Shown: positions 23,474 through 32,000 of the stretch, in pieces
How positions within the stretch are numbered: position 1 is the stretch's first letter
How the letters are laid out: each line of letters starts with the position of its first letter
Origin: Myxococcota bacterium
GTDB taxonomy: Bacteria > Myxococcota_C > UBA6777
Direction of reading: 5' to 3'
Assembly: GCA_963169055.1 (NCBI GenBank)
Contig: CAUJFU010000279.1
Span: forward strand, 1 to 34,334
DNA: 34,334 bases
Made by a program: the position numbers and the translations under genes
Notes under the pieces: model-generated
Database searches by the model: none
Told to the model about the DNA's origin: nothing
What the model saw: only the letters and a program-made list of their open reading frames with translations

Positions 23474-24406
23474 TTAATGAGGTCGGCTGGTCGGTGCGTT
23501 GAGAGCGCGTTGCAGAACAGGAGCGGGTCGTTGTGTGGGAGCGTGTTGCAGAGCGGGCGCGATGCGCGGTTGGTTTGGAGCGTGTTGTAGAGCGGGCGCG
23601 ATCTGCGGTTGTTTCGCGTGTTGCAGAGCGGGAGCGGAGGGCTGAGAAGCGGCTTTGTGTTGTAGAGTAGGCGTGGAGGGACGGGAGGATGGCGTGGGTT
23701 GTGCGGCGTGTAAGGGCGGTGGTGTGGGCTGTTTGGCAGCGGGGGAAGAGGTGGGTCGGTGTTTTTGCGATTTGAGTTTTTGAATGAGTTGACGGAGTGC
23801 GTTGTCGGAGAGGCCGCCTGTTGCGTAATGAGCGACGCGGGCATCGGGTCCGATCACGACAAGGCTAGGGAGGACACGGACCTTGAATTGTGCGGAGGCA
23901 CGGGGTCCGATGTGATGGTAGGCCCATTCGTTTTGGGGGATCTTGTATTTGGTGAGGAAGGTTTGAAGTTCGCTGGTGGGCATTTGGAGATCGGTGCTAA
24001 CGAGGAGAGATTGGATGCCCTGTTCTTGGAGGAGCTTGGCGCGTTTGGAGGCGCTTGCAAGGCCACGGATGCAGGTGGGACACCACGTGGCCCAGAAGTG
24101 CAGGACGGTGATCTTGTTTTGGAGGGCGGGTTTCCATTTTTTGGCTTTTTGGACATCGACGAGGACGAAGCGCGGGGCTTGAACGCCTTTGGGGATGGAG
24201 GGTTTGGGTTGGTTGAACATTCGAAATGCGACAAGAGCGAGTAGAACAAGGATCAAGAAGTTGAGCATTGAGCCGGCAGGATCGCGGCGTTGGGGTGCTT
24301 GTGGTCCTTGTGACGAAGGAGTCCCATCGCGGCTGTATTTGCGCGAGGCGCGTGGGGAGGCGTTGGGTTCGTCGTGGGGCAAGGGGCGAGCTTGTTTGGG
24401 TGACAT
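23474..24406 (-). CDS. Membrane-anchored TlpA-like thioredoxin with repeat tail
   Basis: The 310-residue protein has a basic, polar N-terminus (~46 residues), one membrane helix (MLNFLILVLLALVAFRMF), and a TlpA/ResA-like domain at ~75-215. The redox motif is FWATWCPTCIRG (Cys109/Cys112), and the cis-Pro is in VRVLPSLVVIG (Pro180). The last ~95 residues are low-complexity with repeated APALQHAP units. This layout fits a periplasmic thiol-disulfide reductase of the kind that serves cytochrome c maturation, which agrees with the CcmH-like gene next door. AGAGGA lies upstream of the ATG at 24406. The start is 18 bp after the adenosine-deaminase-like stop, so co-transcription is likely. Confidence 0.88.
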   Translation of the reverse strand: MSPKQARPLPHDEPNASPRASRKYSRDGTPSSQGPQAPQRRDPAGSMLNFLILVLLALVAFRMFNQPKPSIPKGVQAPRFVLVDVQKAKKWKPALQNKITVLHFWATWCPTCIRGLASASKRAKLLQEQGIQSLLVSTDLQMPTSELQTFLTKYKIPQNEWAYHHIGPRASAQFKVRVLPSLVVIGPDARVAHYATGGLSDNALRQLIQKLKSQKHRPTSSPAAKQPTPPPLHAAQPTPSSRPSTPTLQHKAASQPSAPALQHAKQPQIAPALQHAPNQPRIAPALQHAPTQRPAPVLQRALNAPTSRPH

Positions 24407-24424
24407 CGTGGTCCTCTGTGTGGG

Positions 24425-25660
24425 TTATTCTTCGGAGCGGATACCGTGTTTGCGTTCGACGGATTCGTAGAAGTCGATCATTTGGCGGACATACGCTCGT
24501 TTGTCGATATACGATTGTGGGAAGAAACTGCGTTTAAAGCCGTAGATGATGATGTTGCGGAGTTGGTGGGGAGTGAGGTCAAAGTGTTCAGCGGCGAGTT
24601 GAACTTCGTTGCTGACGCTGGTGTTGGAGACGGTGCGGTTGTCGGTGCAGAGGGTCACGCTGAGTTTGGCGTCAAGCATTTTTCGGAAGTTGTGATCGGC
24701 GATGCTGGTGAGTTCGGGCATAGTTTGGAGGTTGCTGGTCAGACAGACTTCGATGGTGATGCGGCGTTCGGCGATAAACTGGGCAAGTTGTTTGATGTAA
24801 AGTTCGCGGTCAAGGATGCGTTCATTTTGGATGCGGTCGGCGCTAAAGAGGTGGTAGCAATGGCCGATGCGATCGGCGTGGAGGGTGGTGATTGCTTGGA
24901 AGATGCTTTCAGGGCCGAAGGCTTCGCCTGCGTGGACGGTTTTGCTGAGGAAGTGGCGATGGACGTAGCGGTAGGCTTCGACGTGATCGTCGGCGGGATA
25001 TCCGTCTTCTTGTCCGGCCAGATCGAAGCCGACGATGGGGATACCTTCATCGCGTTTGATGGCAACGATGGCTTCGGCGAGAGAGTTGGAGGCGAGGCTA
25101 TAGAGGCGAGGGGTGGCGGTGTAGGTGTGGACGTCGTTAAAACGGCGGAAGTACTCGGAGAAGTTTCGTGTAAACATCCGCATGGCGCAAGTGATGATGC
25201 CGTATTCAAAGGGGGGTTCTTTGCCGTCGCGGATATCGGGGAAGTTGTTGAATTCTTTTTTGGCTTTGGCGAGTCCAGCGTTCACATGGCGAAGGACTTG
25301 GGCCATATTGAGTCCGGGGCGGCTGTGGAGTTGGGGAGCGAAACGGACTTCGATGTAGCGGACGCCTTCGGTAAAGTTATCGCAAGCAAGTTCATAAGCG
25401 CAACGTTCGAGGGCTTCGCCTGTTTGGAGAACAGCGACGGTGTATTGGAAGCCGCTCAAGTATTCGCCGAGGTGGGCGTATCGGGCTTTGAAGACGGTTT
25501 CTTTGAGTCCGTCTTCGGTGTAGGAAGGGAGGGGGACTTTTTGTTCTTGAGCGAGTTCGATCAGGGTTTTGATGCGGATGGAACCGTCGAGATGGAGGTG
25601 AAGATCGGTTTTGGGGATCTCGCGGATAAATTCGGGGGTAAGCTGGTTATTTTTGGTCAT
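24425..25660 (-). CDS. Adenosine-deaminase-family protein
   Basis: The 411-residue protein has the amidohydrolase metal-site motifs of adenosine and related deaminases: TDLHLHLDGSIR (His21, His23), VHAGEAFGPESI with the proton-relay Glu, IGHCYHLF, and a C-terminal LCTDNRTVSNT. Classical ADA has NTDDP at the last site. Here the metal-binding Asp is kept but the second Asp is Asn, a pattern I associate with a separate deltaproteobacterial or actinobacterial subgroup, so substrate specificity may differ (adenosine, adenine or another aminopurine). There is no signal peptide. The start at 25660 gives the family N-terminus and has GAGGA about 10 nt upstream; the open frame to 26056 is not used. 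It is the first gene of the minus-strand operon. Confidence 0.9.
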   Translation of the reverse strand: MTKNNQLTPEFIREIPKTDLHLHLDGSIRIKTLIELAQEQKVPLPSYTEDGLKETVFKARYAHLGEYLSGFQYTVAVLQTGEALERCAYELACDNFTEGVRYIEVRFAPQLHSRPGLNMAQVLRHVNAGLAKAKKEFNNFPDIRDGKEPPFEYGIITCAMRMFTRNFSEYFRRFNDVHTYTATPRLYSLASNSLAEAIVAIKRDEGIPIVGFDLAGQEDGYPADDHVEAYRYVHRHFLSKTVHAGEAFGPESIFQAITTLHADRIGHCYHLFSADRIQNERILDRELYIKQLAQFIAERRITIEVCLTSNLQTMPELTSIADHNFRKMLDAKLSVTLCTDNRTVSNTSVSNEVQLAAEHFDLTPHQLRNIIIYGFKRSFFPQSYIDKRAYVRQMIDFYESVERKHGIRSEE

Positions 25661-26073
25661 CAAATGTCCTCGTGTTGGGTTCGAGAGGGCGAAGATTCTG
25701 CCTGTTGGGGAGCGGGGTGCGTTGTGCGATGACAAGCGAAGGCAGGCAGAATGAAGCGTGAGTGTTGCAGGGAGAGCGTTCAAATTGCCCGAATCATCGG
25801 GTCTTTTCGGCTGTTGAATAAAGGATTTGCCCGCGCCGTAGATTAAATTCGGTGTATTATGGGGCGAGGGGGATCGAAGCGCAAGGCCATCAAAAAAGAA
25901 CAGCGAGTACGAGACAACAGACGCGCACGAAAGACTTGACCTGCGAAGGGTTTTGCGAAAAGATGACGGATCATGCAAGTCAAAGGCTCCAAGAAGGCCA
26001 ACCCAACGTGTCGATCGGGTGGGTGGGTCGAGCGAGACTCGAAAGCAGCACAACAAGAAGGGAATTGAGGACG
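25661..26073. other. 413-bp divergent intergenic region
   Basis: It lies between the divergent deaminase operon and a TPR-like gene. TTCTGCCTG (25696-25704) and CAGGCAGAA (25743-25751) form a 9-bp inverted repeat 38 bp apart. CCCGA-ATCA-TCGGG followed by TCTTTT (25788-25807) is a small terminator-like hairpin on the plus strand with no gene before it. TTGACC at 25936-25941 could be a -35 box for the plus-strand gene, but its -10 match is poor. No coding region is convincing. Confidence 0.5.
25856..25884 (-). promoter_or_regulatory. Possible promoter of the deaminase-redox-protease operon
   Basis: On the minus strand TTGCGC (25879-25884) is followed after 17 bp by CATAAT (25856-25861), five of six bases of the -10 consensus. 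Transcription would start near 25849 and give a leader of about 190 nt. Motif-level evidence only. Confidence 0.35.
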
Positions 26074-26628
26074 ATGTTAGCGAGAAGATGGTGTTTGTGG
26101 GTGGTTTGTGGCGTGGGATTGTTGTGTGGGATCCACTCGGCTGCGTGGGCTGAGACGGAAAAGGAAAAAGAAGCCCGCGACAAGATGATCAAAGAAAAAG
26201 CCCAACAAGACGAGCTTTTTGATGTGGACTTTATGAAGGTGTATCGAGAAGCCCAGATTAAATTCATCCAACAATCTTATGATCAAGTGATCGGGATGAC
26301 GCAAAACTTGTTGCGGATGCGCAAGTCTGCACGTGCGATGTTTTTGATGGCGACAGCTTACAAAGCCAAAGGGCTTTACCCCCGCGCCATCGACCTTTTC
26401 CAGCAAGCCGCAGGGACGTTTGACGACAAGAGTCAATTTTACGAGAAGGCGCAGTCTCTCTACAACGTGGCGTTTTGCTACGAACTCGCGAAGAATCGAG
26501 CACAAGCGATCTCTGGTTGGCAGCTTTATATCAACTTTGCCAACAATTATCCCCAAGAATCCGCGAGTGTCGCCTTCGCTCGCGCTCGCATCGAGCTACT
26601 CAACAGCATCAAAGACAAAGCCCCCTAA
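26074..26628 (+). CDS. Secreted TPR-like protein of unknown function
   Basis: The 184-residue product has a signal peptide (WCLWVVCGVGLLCGIHSAAWA, cut before ETEKE), a highly charged Lys/Glu helix, and two to three TPR-like helical pairs (YREAQIKFIQQSYDQVIGMT, AMFLMATAYKAKGLYPRAIDLFQQA, AQSLYNVAFCYELAKNRAQAIS). This resembles periplasmic TPR proteins such as the CpoB/YbgF C-terminal part, but no tol-pal genes are nearby, so I do not assign it. The ATG at 26074 follows TTGAGGACG and gives the signal peptide; the open frame upstream to 25852 looks non-coding. Its stop codon lies in a terminator hairpin. Confidence 0.8.
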   Translation: MLARRWCLWVVCGVGLLCGIHSAAWAETEKEKEARDKMIKEKAQQDELFDVDFMKVYREAQIKFIQQSYDQVIGMTQNLLRMRKSARAMFLMATAYKAKGLYPRAIDLFQQAAGTFDDKSQFYEKAQSLYNVAFCYELAKNRAQAISGWQLYINFANNYPQESASVAFARARIELLNSIKDKAP

Positions 26629-26650
26629 GTCCGAGGGGATTCTTTCTTTG
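26621..26650 (+). terminator. Terminator overlapping the TPR-like gene stop
   Basis: CCCCT (26622-26626) and AGGGG (26634-26638) pair around a 7-nt loop, followed by ATTCTTTCTTTG. The stop codon TAA (26626-26628) is inside the hairpin. Confidence 0.55.
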
Positions 26651-26824
26651 CGTTTGACTTGAGCGGTGTCAAAAATCGAATGTTCCTGCGAAGAAAAGAA
26701 CCGAACACCAAGTTTTGGAGTCTGCACAAAATCGCTGCTGGGACGGGAATGTTCGTATCTTGCAGCACGAGGGGTATGAGGCGTCACACAGCAAACCTTC
26801 CCCATAACGTGAACAGGAGCATAC

Positions 26825-27001
26825 ATGAAGCGGAAAGAGGAAATGAAGTTGATCCAACAACAACAAGAATTGTTGGAATCTATCAAAAAAGATCCCCGAT
26901 ACCAAGATGTGATGAAGTATCTTGATGCCTTGCGTGAGGTTGAGAAAGCAAAAGAGTCGAAATCCGTAGAAAACAACTACACAAGCGAATTTTTTGGATA
27001 G
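26825..27001 (+). CDS. 58-residue helical protein upstream of the SDH proteinase
   Basis: The small gene reads MKRKEEMKLIQQQQ at its start and ends NNYTSEFFG. It is Lys/Glu/Gln-rich and predicted almost fully helical, with no signal peptide or known motif. AGGAG about 8 nt before the ATG and the 5-bp gap to the following gene (start 27007) show that it is a real, translationally linked partner. Base use is A-richer than the neighbours, as for the next gene, so the two probably arrived together. Possible roles are an adaptor, inhibitor or substrate of the proteinase; none can be shown from sequence. Confidence 0.72.
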   Translation: MKRKEEMKLIQQQQELLESIKKDPRYQDVMKYLDALREVEKAKESKSVENNYTSEFFG

Positions 27002-27006
27002 CACCG

Positions 27007-27918
27007 ATGCCAACACTCAACGAGATCCACCGAGAGATCAGCAAAAAAGAAGCAGAAAAGGGCACCGCGTTTGTTCGCAAAAGATACATACAAAAGTTGT
27101 TCAAATACACCAGCCGTCCTGTTATCTTGTACGCGTCCGCTTTCGATGTGAAGGGGCGGGATAATTTGCCTTTTATGATTATGCGTAACGACATACAAGG
27201 CTTTATGTCGGCTTTGAGTGGTATTGAAGGCAACGAGGTTGATCTGATTCTTCACAGTCCGGGTGGGCAGGCTGAGGCTACGGAGCAAATTGTCAACTAC
27301 CTTCGGCAAAAGTTTGCTCATATCCGCGTGATCATCCCGCAAAACGCGATGTCTGCTGCCACGATGCTTGCTTGCGCGGCTGACGTCATCGTCATGGGAA
27401 AGCATTCTGCTTTGGGGCCGATCGATCCGCAGATCAATTTTGGTGGTATTTCTGTGCCTGCTCAGTCCATTTTGGATGAATTCGCTTTGGCGCAGCAAAG
27501 CATCGCGCAAGGAGCGCCTCCGATTGTTTGGGCAGGAAGAGTCAGCCAATACCCCGCTGGCTTCTTGGTCCAATGCTCGAAAGTGATCGAACTTTCAAAA
27601 GTACTCGTTCGCGAATGGCTAGAAGGGAACATGTTTCGCAACGAGCCGACAGCAAAAGCGAAGGCAGCGGAGATCGCCGAGTGGCTTGGGGATAACTCTC
27701 ATTTCCTGACGCACGGTCGCTCTATTGGGATACAAGAAGCAAAAGCTCGTGGATTGAAAATAGAGGCGTTGGAAGACGACCAAGAACTCCAAGAGGGAGT
27801 CCTTTCGGTTTTTCATGCAACCATCGCAACGTTCCAGCGAACGGAATGCTTTAAATTGTTTGAGAACCACAGAGGTAAGGGTTCTTACTTGCTGGCACAA
27901 GCGAATACGAAGCCCTGA
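27007..27918 (+). CDS. SDH-family Clp-fold serine proteinase
   Basis: The 303-residue protein belongs to the serine dehydrogenase proteinase group (PF01972 type), which shares the ClpP/SppA/crotonase fold. Seen motifs are VDLILHSPGGQAEATEQIV (residues ~78-96), the nucleophile region PQNAMSAATMLACAADVIVMG (Ser116) and GKHSALGPIDPQ (~131-142). There is no signal peptide or membrane helix; the C-terminal third is helical with AKARGLKIEALEDD. Relatives are cytosolic and ATP-independent in the few cases studied, with unknown physiological targets. It follows the 58-residue gene with a 5-bp gap and is convergent with the next gene (10-bp gap). Its A-rich codon choice suggests horizontal transfer. 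Confidence 0.88.
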   Translation: MPTLNEIHREISKKEAEKGTAFVRKRYIQKLFKYTSRPVILYASAFDVKGRDNLPFMIMRNDIQGFMSALSGIEGNEVDLILHSPGGQAEATEQIVNYLRQKFAHIRVIIPQNAMSAATMLACAADVIVMGKHSALGPIDPQINFGGISVPAQSILDEFALAQQSIAQGAPPIVWAGRVSQYPAGFLVQCSKVIELSKVLVREWLEGNMFRNEPTAKAKAAEIAEWLGDNSHFLTHGRSIGIQEAKARGLKIEALEDDQELQEGVLSVFHATIATFQRTECFKLFENHRGKGSYLLAQANTKP

Positions 27919-27928
27919 TGTATTGCGA

Positions 27929-28864
27929 TCAATCGCCGTAGGAGGGAGGGGGAGGGGAGTAGCGAGAGGGCGGGAGATAGGGAGGTGTGTGAGGAGGGGG
28001 GATGATGATCGGACGTGGTCGGTAGTAGTAGGGGCGGCAGTAACGTGTAAAGATGCCGGTGTTTCGGAAGCCCGCGCAATTGTTGTAGCGAAGGGCGAGT
28101 TGCCATGTGGGGGCCATCGAAGCGCGGCGGAAGGAGGTAAAGACGGAGGGGGCGTGTTGGTGTTCGCCGTAGGCGGTGCCAAGGCCGGGTTGGTGAGGGG
28201 GGCGGATGGGGCGTCGCCAACGGTGGTAGGGCATACCTGCGGCGGATTTGGCGCTAGAGGGGGCGGGTTCACGGTCGGTGTCTCGTGTGGAACGTTGTTT
28301 TTGTTCTTCGGCGCGATCGTCGTGTGCGCCACGACGGAAGGGGACCGGATGGGGATGGGGGTGTGGGATGTAGGCGATGGGTTGGTGTTCACGGAAGACA
28401 GAGACGCGGATCGAGCCGATATCGTAGATTGGGCCGCCCATCCTCGCGGCATAAGAAGACGATATCGAGGAGAAGCGGAAGGCCGCCACGCTGTGTTGAC
28501 TGGTGCGAAAGCCCGTAATATCGACATAAGCGTAAGGGTTCAGGACGTATCCACGGTGGATATCGGGGCGTGTGGGTTGTCCGTTAATCACATCGCGCCC
28601 GTCCACGGCGGTGACGACTTCGATGCGTTGGTTGGTGAGGTTGCGGATCAAGATCGAGTAGGGTTGTCCGCGCCGTCCGAGCACGAATATCTGGCCATGA
28701 TGCCAGAAGTGAGGGAGAGAACTTCCGTGGCTGCGCAGTTGCACGCTTACTGCCCCAAGGGAGACTTCGCCTCCGCCCCCTGCGATCCGTGCGGTGGCAC
28801 AGCCAAGTTGAGGCCAGAAAAGCAAGGTGCCTGTGAACAAAAAGAAACGCAAGAGTGTTGACAT
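27929..28864 (-). CDS. Secreted hypothetical protein with His/Pro-rich C-terminus
   Basis: The 311-residue product starts with a signal sequence (TLLRFFLFTGTLLFWPQLGCATA; the Cys is a weak lipobox). Residues ~35-165 form a conserved-looking beta-rich domain with ILIRNLTNQRIEVVTAVDGRDVINGQ and YVDITGFRTSQHSVAAFRFSS followed by SYAARMGG. I recall this pattern from uncharacterised exported proteins of several proteobacteria. The rest is low-complexity: HPHPHPVP, Arg/Pro-rich stretches and a Tyr/Pro-rich tail. No function can be assigned. The ATG at 28864 is chosen because it gives the signal sequence and has GGAG about 11 nt upstream. The gene is divergent from the giant gene. Confidence 0.78.
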   Translation of the reverse strand: MSTLLRFFLFTGTLLFWPQLGCATARIAGGGGEVSLGAVSVQLRSHGSSLPHFWHHGQIFVLGRRGQPYSILIRNLTNQRIEVVTAVDGRDVINGQPTRPDIHRGYVLNPYAYVDITGFRTSQHSVAAFRFSSISSSYAARMGGPIYDIGSIRVSVFREHQPIAYIPHPHPHPVPFRRGAHDDRAEEQKQRSTRDTDREPAPSSAKSAAGMPYHRWRRPIRPPHQPGLGTAYGEHQHAPSVFTSFRRASMAPTWQLALRYNNCAGFRNTGIFTRYCRPYYYRPRPIIIPPPHTPPYLPPSRYSPPPPSYGD

Positions 28865-29026
28865 GGTTTGTATTTCTCCGCATAGAGTGGTATCCAAAAC
28901 TGCCTCGTCTTATACGAACGCTCAACAAAAAAGATCTTTACAGGGGCCGAGCAAAAAATTGTGCGGGTGGTGTGCGCCTCTCGAAAGTCGCGGTTGAGCG
29001 CGTTGTGCAACGTGTTAGGAAACAAG

Positions 29027-32000
29027 ATGGAAAACCAAAATGTGGGTGGCTCGGTGTCGTCGTTCTCGTCGTTGGAGATCTGTGGTTTGTGTGGTCATGC
29101 GAACCCGTTGGATCAGCGGTTTTGCGGTCAATGCGGTGCGGAATTAAAGGCGTACCTCCAACGGATGCGGGAAGTCCAGCGTGGAACAGAAGAAGGCCCT
29201 CAGATTCAAGTGACTTTTTTGTACGGCGTGTTCGGGGAGTCGGAGGGCGGTGTTCAAGACGCCGAGACGTTGGACAAGCTGCGAAAGCGGTTGATGGGGC
29301 GTTTTCGTTTGGTGGTGACAGAGCGAGGAGCCAAGTTTGAAGACATGGGGCGCGGTCGTTTTAGCGCGACGTTGGGGATTCAAGATCCGACCGAAGAAGA
29401 TCCGCTTGATGCGGTGACACTCGGGTTGAAGCTTCTGCGTTTGTCTGCGGTGGCTCCGCAGCTTCCGCCGTTGCGTTTGGCTGCAACGACGGGGCGCATC
29501 GCAAAGGCGTCCATCGAAAAGCCTTTGGTCCAAGAACAAAACGCCGAAGAGATCGTGGGAGGGCATAGCCTGTTGCGCCTTGCAAGCAAGGTGGTTTGGC
29601 ATTGTCCTGTGGGTAGTTTGCTTGTGGATGGTCTGACGTATCGGATGATACGAGACACCCATCGCTGCAAGCGATTTCGTTTGGGCGGGGGGATGCTGTC
29701 TTCGACCGCCTTTTATGAGGTGGAAAGCTCGGTGGATGCGGCAGGTGCATCGTATGATCCTCCGCTGGTTGGGCGAGAACGTGAGATGGCGCGGATGGTG
29801 CGCGTGTTTGAACGCGTCGAAGTCGGAGAGGGGCCGATCTTTTTTACGCTAACGGGAGAACTCGGCATCGGAAAGACGCGCTTGTTGACGGCGTTTCAAC
29901 AGCAGATATCTGGGCGGGCGATGCTGTTTCGCAACCCTCGTGAGCGGCGTCGGATCGACCGATGGCGTCGCACTCCCTACTCCTATTTTGCCGAGATCTT
30001 GCGCGCCTTTTTCGAGATCTACGAAAACGAAGAAGACGAACTCAGCCGCCAAAAACTGGTGCAAGGGATCTTGAGTACCGCCACCGAACAAAGCGATGGT
30101 CGTCTGCGCGAGATGACCCATCTGATCGGCCTTTTGTGCCAAGTCGACTTTCCAGACTCCCCCTATATCGATGTCGAACGCGAAGATCCCACTCAACTCG
30201 AACGCCGCGCTTTTACTGCTCTCACCAACTATCTCGAACGTGCTGCAACGCGCCGTCCTATCGTCTTTTTGCTCGATAACTTGTATTCGGCAGATACCTC
30301 CTCGATCCGCTTGTTGAAGCATCTCGCGCAGTACCTCGAAAGTGCGCCTGTGTTGTTTGTGTGTGCCTCGCGTAGCTCGTTGTTGGCGCAGCTTGAAGAA
30401 GAGGCATCGCTGATCTTGCCGGGAGAACGGTTAACTTTGCGTCCTCTTTCCGAAGAGGCCGCACGCAAGATGCTCAGCAGCCTTTTGCCTGAGCGCGCCC
30501 GACTTTCTCAAGACGCGATCACACGGGTCTTGTCGATCGCCGAAGGCAACCCCTTCTTTTTGCGTGAGTGCTTGCGCGATCTCAATGAACAAGGTTTGTC
30601 CGCATGGACCGCAGAAGGGGGAGCAGACCAGATCGATATCCCGGGAAGTATCGAAGGCATACTGCAAGCGCGGATCTCTCGGTTACAAGGCGATGAGCGC
30701 GATATCTTACAAAAGGCCGCTGTTTTCGGAAAAAGCTTTTGGCGCGGTGGCGTCGAGATGTTGCTGCGCTACGAAGGCGAGATCAAACCCGGATGGCGCG
30801 TCGCCGATGGGGTGCTGCTTGATCGAGACGATGACGCCGAAGATATCTTGACGCGCTTGGAAGCCCAAGGCGTCGTCCAAATGAACCACACCACCACCTT
30901 TGACGGTGAGGCGCAGTACAGTTTTGTGCCGAGTCTACTCCAAGAACTGGTTTACCAAGAACTCTCCGAAAAGCTCTTACCCGCCTACCATCGGCTCGCT
31001 GCGCAATGGTTGGAACTGGTCGCCCGCAACAAGCACCAAGATATCGGTGTAGATATCGCTCATCATTTGGAACTTGGCGAACTTTCCTCGCGTGCTGCGT
31101 TGTATTGGCTCGAACTGGGTCAGCGCGCACTCAAGGCTTTTTCCCTTGATTCCGCCATCGAATATCTCGAAAAAGCCCTGAAACATCTCGATGGGACGCT
31201 TTCACACAAGCGCGTCGAAGGCTTGCGTTCCCTCGCCGAAGCCTACCTCCAACAAGGCCGTTATCCCGAGTCGATGCGCTGCTTTGAACAGTTATTGAGC
31301 TTGTCTTGGCAGATGGGGCAACGCGTCCTTGCTGCCGAAGTCTACACGCGCATGGGATGGGTCGCCTTTTTGATGCGAGACTTTGACAAGTCGCTCGATC
31401 TGCTCAAAAACGGCCATTGTTTGCACCAAGAAAGCGACTACATCCGAGGCGTTGCGATGGCGCTTTCGCACATGGGAAAAGTCTACACCGTCTTGGGCGA
31501 TTACGTTCAGGCCCGCCTCTACTTGCAAGAAGCCTTGGATATCCGACGCCAACTCGAACACGCAGGAGATCTTGCTTGGACGCTCAACGATGTGGGCAAC
31601 CTGTATTTTGAACAAGGCGAACTGGCCGAAGCTCGGCGTTATCATCAAGAGTCGTTGGAGATCCGCCGCCGACTCGGACACACTCCGCAGCTTTTGCAGT
31701 CGATGAATAACCTCGCGTTGCTGCACGTCGCCCGAGGCGATTATGATGCCGCACTTTCCGAGCTTTTGGATATCTTGGAGCTGGCCGAAAAAACAGGCGA
31801 TAAACTGGCCTTGGCGGTGGTTTTGGCAAACTTGGGCGAAGTCTACCTTTTGCAAGGCGAGTTGAATGCTTCCGCACAACACCTTGAACGCGCCATCCAG
31901 ACCGCAGGAAAACTCAGCGATACCCTGATCTTGGCCGAGTGTTATCGGTTGTATGGCGAGCTGGCCTTGGAGCGCGAAGCCCCCTTGGTCGCGTTGGATT

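Noticed and set aside
24446..25732. Long plus-strand open frame of 428 codons opposite the deaminase gene
   Set aside because: It is antisense to a gene with clear adenosine-deaminase motifs and has no recognisable domain or ribosome site.
29844..30468. Minus-strand open frames opposite the ATPase domain
   Set aside because: The plus strand encodes Walker A and B motifs in one continuous frame; the minus-strand frames have no recognisable features.
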